Positions 19,051 to 25,876 of a stretch of DNA of 64,000 nt are shown here, one piece after another (the first letter of the stretch is position 1; the number at the start of each line of letters is the position of its first letter). Under the pieces are notes generated by a model. That model saw only the letters and a list, made by a program, of their open reading frames with translations, did no database searches and had not been told where the DNA came from. The position numbers and the translations under genes are program-made. Source of the DNA: Methylobacter sp. (GTDB taxonomy: Bacteria > Pseudomonadota > Gammaproteobacteria > Methylococcales > Methylomonadaceae); contig NZ_JAUXVR010000042.1 in NCBI RefSeq assembly GCF_030680395.1, positions 62,001 through 126,000 of the forward strand, read 5' to 3'.

Positions 19051-21066
19051 TCAGTAACTCACCCTGAACCCTATCTCCGCACCACGGCCCGGTTCCGGAG
19101 CAAAATTACGCAGGTATGAGGTGGAGTTGCGTATATTTTCATTCAACAGGTTATTGGCTTTAGCAAAGACCATCACATCGGCATCGTGCAGATCCAGAAT
19201 TTGATATTGCGTACCGAGACTAAGCAGCATATATCCGGCCGTAGTCGTATCGTTATCACCCGCATGGGTCTGAGCTTCACCGCGAGTCAGACGCAGATTG
19301 GTATTCCAATTACCCTTGACGTGATCGAGTTGAAATCCGAAGCGCAAAGGCGGCATGCGCGGCACATCGCCGCCGTTGGCGAATTGACCACGGGTATAAT
19401 CGCTGAACAGCGTTAAATCAACCAGCCCAATATGGTTTTGCATCAGCGGGAAAATCAGTTTACTTTCGTAACCCATGAAAGTAGCATCGGCCTGACGCGT
19501 TTCGAGCACCGGCGCACCGTCTATGAACTCGCCATTGCGTTGCTGGTAAATATAATCGCCCGCCCAGTTGTGGAACAGATCCAGCTGGGCTCTGACCCAG
19601 TCCGATTTAAACTTATAGCCCAAATCCAGGTTGTAGGATGTTTCTTCGCGCAAATTCACATTGCCGACTTCAAAGCTACGGGTGGCGTCATGAAAACCGT
19701 TAGCCAGCAACTCCTGTACTTGCGGCGCTCGCTGTGAGCGTGTTATCGCAAGATTAAGGCTGTTGCTGTCATTCAATTTCCACACGCTGGAAGCGGAGGC
19801 GCTGACCGGCACATAACTAAAACTGGAAAGTCCTTGCGGGTTTAGCGTTGTATCTTCAACCCGGATACCGAGCTGGTTAGCAAGCGCACCGATATTGAAT
19901 GATTCCACAGCAAAGATACCGTAACTATTAGTTTGCGTTTGCGGGACAATCACTTCACTGGTTGATTTATCAATCGCCGCAAAATCGCTGGCAATGGCTT
20001 GAAAACCAACCAACCCGCGGAATATCCCCAGAGGGTTATGGGTTAGCTCTAGGCGGCTTTCGTAAGTTTTATTGGTAAAAAAAGCGCCTGGCATGCCATC
20101 GGCAATTTCCGTATGCTGGTAATCGGTATAACCCAGTTTCATACGCAGGGATTCTGCGTAGCGAAACGGATTTTTCAACTCGCTTTTGAAGTCGTATTTG
20201 CTTTGTTTGAGATCGATACGGGTAATCTCGCCGCCCGAACCGTCCGGCGCAATGCCATAATTATTTTCCAAACGGTTAATGGAGACACCGGCAAAACCCG
20301 GATCACCCACCAGAGATACGCCAGCCGAACCGCTAATTGCATGGGCAGACGTGTTGTCGATGTAGCCTTTGGTGTTTTGAATAACATCCAATGTCGGATC
20401 GGTAGCTTGAGCGGCATTGACATCAATGGCCGACCCGCCGATGTCGAGATTATTGCGGTCGCGATAAAAACCGTCCAGATGGTAAGCCAGATTGCTTTTA
20501 CCGCCTTCTATTTTCATTACCGTAGATGTTTCATCGGAAACCGAGTCGAAACGCTGCTCAAGCGCACCGCCCAACAATTTGTCCGGGAGTTTGTCCGGAA
20601 TCCGGTTGTCGATGACATTGACCACGCCGCCAATCGCACCGCTGCCGTAGAGTAAGGTAGAGGGGCCGCGCAACACTTCGATGCGTTCCGCCAGCAAAGG
20701 CTCGACGCTGGTCGCGTGGTCGGGACTGATTGCCGAAACGTCATTACTGCCGATACCGTTGTTCAACACCCGCACACGCGGCCCGCTTTGACCGCGAATA
20801 ACCGGTGTGCCGACCCCTGGACCGAAGGACTGGCTGGTAATGCCCAACTCGTTTTTTAGCGTTTCACCGATGCTGTGTCCGACTTTCAAACGCAACTCAT
20901 CATCGCTTAAAACGGTGACCGGGATGGCGGACTCGGAGACTTTTTCTTGCAAGGGTCCGGTGACAACCACTTCATCTAATTCCAGAACATTCTGTTCGGC
21001 GGCATAAGCTGTCGGCGTTATCGCGGCTGCCAAAAGGGAGAAATAAATAACGTTTTTTTTACTCAT
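19051..21066 (-). CDS. TonB-dependent outer-membrane receptor, likely for zinc
   Basis: A 671-aa receptor with a signal peptide (MSKKNVIYFSLLAAAITPTAYA), a TonB-box-like LDEVVVTG, a plug domain (IGETLKNELGITSQSFGPGVGTPVIRGQSGPRVRVLNNG; LRGPSTLLYGSGAIGGVVNVIDNRIP) and a beta-barrel ending in GRGAEIGFRVSY with terminal aromatic Tyr. The open frame extends to 21171, but the signal peptide fixes the start at 21066. The plug resembles ZnuD-type receptors. The zinc role is supported by a Zur-box-like palindrome 62 bp upstream and the adjacent zur gene. Confidence 0.82.
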   Translation of the reverse strand: MSKKNVIYFSLLAAAITPTAYAAEQNVLELDEVVVTGPLQEKVSESAIPVTVLSDDELRLKVGHSIGETLKNELGITSQSFGPGVGTPVIRGQSGPRVRVLNNGIGSNDVSAISPDHATSVEPLLAERIEVLRGPSTLLYGSGAIGGVVNVIDNRIPDKLPDKLLGGALEQRFDSVSDETSTVMKIEGGKSNLAYHLDGFYRDRNNLDIGGSAIDVNAAQATDPTLDVIQNTKGYIDNTSAHAISGSAGVSLVGDPGFAGVSINRLENNYGIAPDGSGGEITRIDLKQSKYDFKSELKNPFRYAESLRMKLGYTDYQHTEIADGMPGAFFTNKTYESRLELTHNPLGIFRGLVGFQAIASDFAAIDKSTSEVIVPQTQTNSYGIFAVESFNIGALANQLGIRVEDTTLNPQGLSSFSYVPVSASASSVWKLNDSNSLNLAITRSQRAPQVQELLANGFHDATRSFEVGNVNLREETSYNLDLGYKFKSDWVRAQLDLFHNWAGDYIYQQRNGEFIDGAPVLETRQADATFMGYESKLIFPLMQNHIGLVDLTLFSDYTRGQFANGGDVPRMPPLRFGFQLDHVKGNWNTNLRLTRGEAQTHAGDNDTTTAGYMLLSLGTQYQILDLHDADVMVFAKANNLLNENIRNSTSYLRNFAPEPGRGAEIGFRVSY

Positions 21067-21127
21067 AGGATGCTCATTTATATTTAACGAAAAATAGTAA
21101 GTGAAAGGGTGAATCTCATTAAATTTA

Positions 21128-21141
21128 TATGTTATAACATA
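21128..21141. promoter_or_regulatory. Zur-box-like palindrome upstream of the TonB receptor
   Basis: TATGTTATAACATA is a perfect 14-bp palindrome matching the core of gammaproteobacterial Zur operators (GTTATAnnATAAC type). It lies 62 bp before the receptor ATG, where repressor binding would block transcription. Confidence 0.65.
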
Positions 21142-21226
21142 ACGTTTTGAAGTAATTATTTTCTTTTCCAAAAATCTCTTTACACGGTCATGATGTTAGA
21201 AATAACACCCGGACATTCTCAACACG

Positions 21227-21739
21227 TCAATTTTGATTACCTTGAGACTCTCTACATTTAACGCAGATTCCCTGAGCTTCTATTGCCTTGCTATAAGCAA
21301 CAAAACCGGCTTGAGAAAACTCTTCCGACAGGGCTGTCATCACTTTAGGGGCGGGGCGTTCTTCGACTTCATTGCAGCGCTTACAAATTAACAGTAACAA
21401 CTCATGCTGATGACCTGAACAACTACAACCCACAAATGCGTTAAGGCTTTCCACTCGATGGATCAGGCCTTGTTCGATCAAGAAATCCAGTGCGCGATAA
21501 ATAGTCGCTGGTTTTGCGGCATGTTGCAGAGGTTTGATACGATCCAGCAAATCATAGGCTTTGACTGCTTTGTGGCTGTCCCAAATCAATTCCAGCACTT
21601 GGTGACGAATGGGCGTTAACTGTACACCACGGACCACACACAAATGCTCGGCAATGTCCAAGGCTTCGCTGACACATTTTTTATGATCGTGTTCTAAGGG
21701 ATGAGGATGGCTATGGCTTACTTCGGTAGAAGGATGCAT
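21227..21739 (-). CDS. zur: Fur-family regulator, zinc-responsive (Zur)
   Basis: About 170 aa. The N-terminal His-rich segment (HSHPHPLEHDHKK) precedes a winged helix (VQLTPIRHQVLELIWDSHKAVKAYDLLDRIKPLQHAAKPATIYRALDFLIEQGLIHRVES). The C-terminal dimer domain carries the structural zinc cysteines (CKRC, CVKC) and CSCSGHQHE. The open frame includes a TTG at 21760, but ATG at 21739 is preferred. Immediately upstream lies a Zur-like box, so it is probably autoregulated. Spacing of about 160 bp and the shared operator put the TonB receptor in its regulon. Confidence 0.87.
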   Translation of the reverse strand: MHPSTEVSHSHPHPLEHDHKKCVSEALDIAEHLCVVRGVQLTPIRHQVLELIWDSHKAVKAYDLLDRIKPLQHAAKPATIYRALDFLIEQGLIHRVESLNAFVGCSCSGHQHELLLLICKRCNEVEERPAPKVMTALSEEFSQAGFVAYSKAIEAQGICVKCRESQGNQN

Positions 21740-21765
21740 TGTAATGGGCTGCTTATTCAAATAGT

Positions 21766-21783
21766 GATGTTATATTATATCGC
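21766..21783. promoter_or_regulatory. Zur-box-like site upstream of zur
   Basis: GATGTTATATTATATCGC resembles the site before the TonB receptor and the known Zur consensus (GATGTTATAnTATAACATC), with an imperfect right half. It lies 27 bp before the zur ATG. Confidence 0.55.
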
Positions 21784-21944
21784 TTGCTATCCGACGTCAA
21801 TTCTCTTTTCCGGTCCCCATCATTGCCGTCAAGGCATCTTTTTCGCTCACAACAGGGAGTCGCTCACTCGGCACTGAATTAGCCGCCTGCCAATACATCG
21901 AGAACGATATGCAGTCCAATACCATAAGCATAGCGTCGATTAAG

Positions 21945-22151
21945 TCAGAACAACTCATGGATAGTCGGTGGGGCTTCGCGGACGATCTCGGACTCCAGCT
22001 TTTCCCATTGCTCGAAGAAAGTCAGTCCGTCAAACTTCTTGTATTCCATCTTTTGCTGCCCAATCAGTCGGTAGCTCAAGACTTTGCCACGTACCTGTTC
22101 AAGAACCTCCGCGTAAGACCCGATAAAACAAGTGCTGTTTTGATCAATCGG
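21945..22151 (-). pseudogene. Possible gene remnant at the island edge
   Basis: An open stretch of 68 codons without a convincing start reads IDQNSTCFIGSYAEVLEQ, then VRGKVLSYRLIGQQKMEYKKF, and ends TIHELF-stop. Its composition is protein-like, more so than the 94-aa plus-strand frame over the same DNA (21909-22193). I do not recognise the family. It may be a 3' remnant of an accessory gene cut by the island boundary. Confidence 0.3.
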
Positions 22152-22347
22152 TTATTCAGCCAGTTAACTCGTCAACAGAGCGAAAGCCGCTAAGTCAGGG
22201 TACGGTAGAGAACTCTTGAGAAGATAAGATTTACCTTGCAGACTGACTCCTGATCAAGACCTCGCGGTTGCAAGGTCTCAAACTCTTCGGATATATCGCG
22301 CTTAACATCGGCCCTGCCCCGTTTTGTTTTTAGGAAGTTTGGCTGGC

Positions 22348-22545
22348 ATGGATTACCCCATTTGTGCTGCGTTCCATACCTTGAGCGAGGACATATCGCC
22401 GCAACAGCACACAGACATAGTAACTGCTGCTATCCATGTATCACAGCAAGCCTTTACCGAGCTTGTTCTTTTTTACCCCGCAAAATACGACGCAAAATAC
22501 AAACAGTTCGCTTCCGGCTTTTTCTTTGGACATTTTGGCGGTTAA
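22348..22545 (+). CDS. Possible small ORF, unknown
   Basis: A 65-aa frame (MDYPICAAFHTLSEDISPQQ onward). AGGA occurs 12 nt upstream, which is a poor spacing. No homology is recognised, and the coding nature is doubtful. Around it, 22194-22784 shows no other gene. Confidence 0.25.
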   Translation: MDYPICAAFHTLSEDISPQQHTDIVTAAIHVSQQAFTELVLFYPAKYDAKYKQFASGFFFGHFGG

Positions 22546-22593
22546 ATCGGCCAAGAATTTTTATTTAAACTATTGTATTCATATGTTATTTGC

Positions 22594-22619
22594 TTTAATA
22601 TGAATATATTCATATTAAA
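22594..22619. promoter_or_regulatory. 26-bp perfect palindrome, putative operator 1
   Basis: A perfect palindrome centred at 22606/22607 with core TATGAATATATTCATA, extended by TTTAA/TTAAA on the two sides. The same 16-bp core recurs at 22733-22758. It looks like an operator for a dimeric repressor controlling the island gene set starting at 22785. Confidence 0.65.
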
Positions 22620-22684
22620 TATGACGTGTATTTTCCGCTAGATTCAGGGTGAATAAACAAAAGAAAGCGGGGGAATATTTTTCT

Positions 22685-22728
22685 GGTTAGTTGATTTGCG
22701 AATCAAGCGATTTACAAGTCAACTAACC
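22685..22728. repeat. 14-bp near-perfect inverted repeat between the two operators
   Basis: Arms GGTTAGTTGATTTG (22685-22698) and CAAGTCAACTAACC (22715-22728), with one G-T wobble and a 16-nt loop. No T-run follows, so it is more likely a protein or RNA structure than a terminator. Confidence 0.6.
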
Positions 22729-22732
22729 GGCT

Positions 22733-22758
22733 TAACTTATGAATATATTCATAAGTTA
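22733..22758. promoter_or_regulatory. 26-bp perfect palindrome, putative operator 2
   Basis: A perfect palindrome with core TATGAATATATTCATA flanked by TAACT/AGTTA, 27 bp upstream of the ATG at 22785. It shares its 16-bp core with the palindrome at 22594-22619; the centres are 139 bp apart. Confidence 0.65.
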
Positions 22759-22784
22759 TTCTAAATGAAGTCCGTGGAGGCCTT

Positions 22785-23078
22785 ATGTTAGTTAGAATCG
22801 TTGATAAACAACGCCAAGCGGTTAAGGTGATTAAAACCGCCCTTTTATCAGTCGGTATGATCGAACGCGCTGTTTGCGTGCAAGTCGATAGTCGGCGCGA
22901 TCAATACGAAGGAGGAGAAAACTATTCGGTTTTTGTATCCGCACCCACTGGGGCCAATATTGAACCGTTTTATGTGACAGGTAAAACCCTCGTGGAGGCC
23001 GTTAACAATATGATCTGTTCGATCAAAATAGGGCAAAACAGCGCTAAAACGGAAGTTTCCGAAAGAGCGCCATTCTAA
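22785..23078 (+). CDS. Small conserved-looking protein, unknown function
   Basis: 97 aa, beginning MLVRIVDKQRQAVKVIKTAL and ending KTEVSERAPF. A GGAGG-like ribosome site (CGTGGAGGCC) precedes the ATG. No domain is recognised. It is the first gene after the twin palindromes and is followed by two further island genes in the same direction, so it is probably first in their transcript. Confidence 0.55.
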   Translation: MLVRIVDKQRQAVKVIKTALLSVGMIERAVCVQVDSRRDQYEGGENYSVFVSAPTGANIEPFYVTGKTLVEAVNNMICSIKIGQNSAKTEVSERAPF

Positions 23079-23156
23079 AGCGTTTTCGCATGATCCAGGG
23101 TAACCAACCGCCCGGCTCACACTTCCCCAAGTTCGCACATTAGGAATATTTAGATT

Positions 23157-23309
23157 ATGTCATCTCAACAAACGAATCCGGTTAAGCCGCTTTCTTTGCC
23201 AAGCCGTCAGCACGGCGAGCAATATAATGCTCAAGTTTTGATGCTTGGCGACCGGACTTTTTCCGCTGATCAGCTACCCGAAATACTCAGCACACTAGCG
23301 GGCTTGTAG
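23157..23309 (+). CDS. 50-aa small ORF, unknown
   Basis: A frame too short for ordinary ORF cut-offs: starts MSSQQTNPVKPLSLPSRQHG and ends LPEILSTLAGL. TTAGGAATATTT lies upstream at ribosome-site distance. Almost the same TTAGGAATTT precedes the next gene at 23355, which supports both as translated. Confidence 0.5.
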   Translation: MSSQQTNPVKPLSLPSRQHGEQYNAQVLMLGDRTFSADQLPEILSTLAGL

Positions 23310-23354
23310 CCGCTTGCTCCGCCTTTTATTTTATTTGTATATTAGGAATTTGTC

Positions 23355-24650
23355 ATGTATTCGACAGAACAATTAGTTGACCGGGTAACGCCGGTTAAAG
23401 ATCAAGAGTCACAACTGGCGGTAATTCCCGCCAACCCGTTGGATCTCCCTGCAAGCACCTTTCAAGAAGGTTTGGATCGCCGTAAGCAAAACAGGGCTGC
23501 ATTAATGACGTGGATTCGTGATGCATTAGTTGATGGTTCCGACTTCGGGAAAGTCCATATTGCCAGCCGTTCAAAATGCCAGGCCAGCAAAAACTGCCAA
23601 AATCCAAACCATTTCAGTAAATCAAGCCTGTTCAAGCCAGGCGCTGAAAAAATATGCGGCATGTTAGGCGTTACCGTGCGTTATCCGACGCTACCGGAGT
23701 ATGAAAAAGCCGCACTCACCGGCACCAACCTAAGCCAAATTATCATTCGCTGCGAAATTGTCGACGGCTCCGGCCGGGTAGTGGCGGACGGTATCGGTGC
23801 GCGCATTATTTCCCAGGACAACGGCGACATTAACAAAAGCCTGAAAATGGCCGAAAAATCCGCTCACATTGACGCGACGTTAAGAATGGCCGGACTTTCT
23901 GAAGTGTTTACCCAGGATATTGAGGACATGGTTCAGCGCCGCGAAGCCGAAAGCATACAGCGGGCCGAGACCGAGCTGAATACGGGCTTTGCAGGCATTA
24001 GTAAAACTCAGCATCAGCAACTTGAAACTAAAATTAAGGAACTCGGACTTGATCGAGCCAGGGTTAAAGACTGGATGGCTAAAGCATCGCATAACCGCTT
24101 CACCAGCTTTTTAGAACTCAACCAGGACTTTTACCAAATTCTTTATAACAAGCTTGAGCAATTCGCGGAAAGTGGCTCAATGAGTGTTAAAGAGGCCTTA
24201 TCGATTCTGGGCCTGAGTGCTTTTGCCGATCAGGAAGCTATCAAAACCGCCTACCGGAAAGTTTGTATTAAGTATCGCCCAAACAAAAATCCGGCAGGCC
24301 TGAAAATGATGAAAGCAGTTAATGCCGCTTATAGGTTTTTGAAAGAAACTGCCTATAACGGCGCAGAGCATCCGATCCAGGAAGAAGTAAACACCGATTT
24401 TGGTGATATGTTGAATGACGCGATAAATGCAGTTATCGGCTTGGACGGCGTCAGTATTGAGATTTGCGGTGCCTGGGTTTGGCTATTTGGTAACACCAGG
24501 GCCCATAAAGAATCGATAAAAGCCTCTGGTTATCGGTGGGATAACAAAAAAGCCGCCTGGTACTTTCGCCCAACCGATTCCAAAAACCGCAATAAAGGTG
24601 ATTGGGGCATGGAGAAAGTAAGCGATACCTACGACAGAGGCACGCTATAA
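23355..24650 (+). CDS. Phage/ICE-type protein with annealing-like N-terminus, degenerate J-domain and C-terminal WYF domain
   Basis: 431 aa. Residues 45-190 resemble phage/ICE proteins found next to recombination genes (WIRDALVDGSDFGKVHI; KSSLFKPGAEKICGMLGV; KMAEKSAHIDATLRMAGLSE). Residues 276-330 form a J-domain (MSVKEALSILGLS, AYRKVCIKYRPNKNPAG), but the HPD triad that stimulates DnaK is RPN, so DnaK activation is unlikely. Residues 368-406 (CGAWVWLFGNTRAHKESIKASGYRWDNKKAAWYFRP) match the small C-terminal domain of plasmid/ICE J-proteins. Function probably lies in element DNA metabolism. Confidence 0.6.
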   Translation: MYSTEQLVDRVTPVKDQESQLAVIPANPLDLPASTFQEGLDRRKQNRAALMTWIRDALVDGSDFGKVHIASRSKCQASKNCQNPNHFSKSSLFKPGAEKICGMLGVTVRYPTLPEYEKAALTGTNLSQIIIRCEIVDGSGRVVADGIGARIISQDNGDINKSLKMAEKSAHIDATLRMAGLSEVFTQDIEDMVQRREAESIQRAETELNTGFAGISKTQHQQLETKIKELGLDRARVKDWMAKASHNRFTSFLELNQDFYQILYNKLEQFAESGSMSVKEALSILGLSAFADQEAIKTAYRKVCIKYRPNKNPAGLKMMKAVNAAYRFLKETAYNGAEHPIQEEVNTDFGDMLNDAINAVIGLDGVSIEICGAWVWLFGNTRAHKESIKASGYRWDNKKAAWYFRPTDSKNRNKGDWGMEKVSDTYDRGTL

Positions 24651-24724
24651 AGCTACTTTAGACCACTAAGTCACATCAAGAGCGGCGGTTTTAATCGCCG
24701 TTCGACCAAGTTGAGAAAACTATT

Positions 24725-25228
24725 ATGAATAGATTATCCTTATACGAGTTAAGCGCAAACTACCTGCAAGCCTTGGACTTTCTGACCGACCCGGAAATGG
24801 ACTTACCCGTTGAGGCCGTCAATGATACCTTGGAAGCTTTGGGTGGAGAGCTGGAAGACAAAGCTATCAACGTTGCCAAATTTCTTCGCAACATGGAAGC
24901 CACCGCCGATGCGATCAAAACGGCAGAGGCAGACATGGCTAAACGCCGGAAGGCCCTGGAAAACCGAGTACAGTGGCTGAAAAACTACATAAAAGGAAAC
25001 ATGGAGATCTGCGGCATCAGTAACATTGAATGCCCTCATTTCAAGCTCTCGATCTAAAAAAACCCGGTCATTGTTAATATCCTGGATGAAAGTGCGATCC
25101 CGGCACAATTCAAAGAGGAAATAACTAGCTGGAAAATTGATAAAATAGCGATCAAAGATGCCATTAAATCCGGTTCTATCGTGCCTGGCACAGAGCTGAT
25201 TAATGGTACACGTCTAGCTGTTAAGTAA
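24725..25228 (+). pseudogene. Siphovirus Gp157-like gene with an in-frame stop codon
   Basis: The first 110 codons give a coiled-coil Gp157-type protein (LYELSANYLQALDFLTDPEMDLPVEAVNDTLEALGG; MAKRRKALENRVQWLKNYIKGNMEICG). A TAA at 25055-25057 interrupts it. The same frame then continues without shift as KNPVIVNILDESAIPAQF and onward to TRLAVK-stop at 25228. This matches the family C-terminus, so a CAA/AAA-to-TAA change is the simplest explanation. Gp157 proteins are phage-encoded and linked to host range or phage resistance in lactococcal phages. Confidence 0.7.
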
Positions 25229-25240
25229 TAGTTTCAACCT

Positions 25241-25272
25241 AAAAAGAGCCGCAGTAGCGGCTCTTTTTTTTG
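25241..25272 (+). terminator. Rho-independent terminator
   Basis: Stem AAAAAGAGCCGC with its complement around loop AGTA, followed by eight T residues. It sits 12 bp after the Gp157-like gene end, so it closes the island's first transcript. Confidence 0.85.
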
Positions 25273-25327
25273 CTCAAATTATTAGTTCATTCATATAATA
25301 ACCAAATAATACTTAAAAATTTCACTC

Positions 25328-25573
25328 ATGAACGAGTACCTAATGCAAATAGGCGACATTGTAAAATGTAAAAGGCTTGATCTTAGCTTGATTCAAAAAG
25401 AGCTTGAATCCCGGTCTGGCGTGACCCAATCGATGATTAGCAAAATCGAAAACGGCAGCGCCGAAAACGTTTCCATTGATATACTCAGAAAACTGGCTAA
25501 AGCTTTAAACTGCGCCTTGGTTGATTTACTGCCTGAAGCGGACAAAAATACAAATAAAAAAGATTTTTTATAA
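25328..25573 (+). CDS. XRE-family DNA-binding regulator
   Basis: An 81-aa HTH_XRE protein (ELESRSGVTQSMISKIENGSAENVSIDILRKLAKALNCALVDLLPEA). The HTH_XRE helices span about residues 19-70. It is small, with no sensor domain, like phage and ICE regulators. It is a good candidate to bind the twin 26-bp palindromes upstream of 22785; its own upstream sequence has an AT-rich half-site (ATTCATAT). Confidence 0.85.
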   Translation: MNEYLMQIGDIVKCKRLDLSLIQKELESRSGVTQSMISKIENGSAENVSIDILRKLAKALNCALVDLLPEADKNTNKKDFL

Positions 25574-25594
25574 CAAGGTAAAGAAAAAACGCGC

Positions 25595-25666
25595 GATGGG
25601 GGGCAGGCCTTACATTTGACATTCTCCACTCTCTGTTTATGTCAAATGTAAGGCCTGCCCCCCATC
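25595..25666. repeat. 28-bp perfect inverted repeat
   Basis: Arms at 25595-25622 (begins GATGGGGGGCAGGCC) and 25639-25666 are exact reverse complements, separated by a 16-nt loop. It lies 22 bp after the XRE gene and is followed by TTTT. It could be a strong bidirectional terminator, a recombination or attachment structure, or a MITE. The remainder of 25574-25876 shows no gene. Confidence 0.8.
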
Positions 25667-25876
25667 TTTTGCATCCTGCCGAGCTGGGTTGGATGATTTT
25701 TGGGCGCCTAGGATTGAATTAATAAAGATTGCAATACAAAATTCACTGGATAAATCGACATACCCGTTTGGCCATTGATTTGCCAGCCGCTATTGCTTTT
25801 GTCCCAACATGTGATTAGCTTTACAAATCAATGAGTCAAAAAATCAACGACACTGGCCTCATTGATTGTGCTTGAG

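Noticed and set aside
25595-25666. CRISPR repeat
   Set aside because: There is only one inverted pair and no repeat-spacer array.
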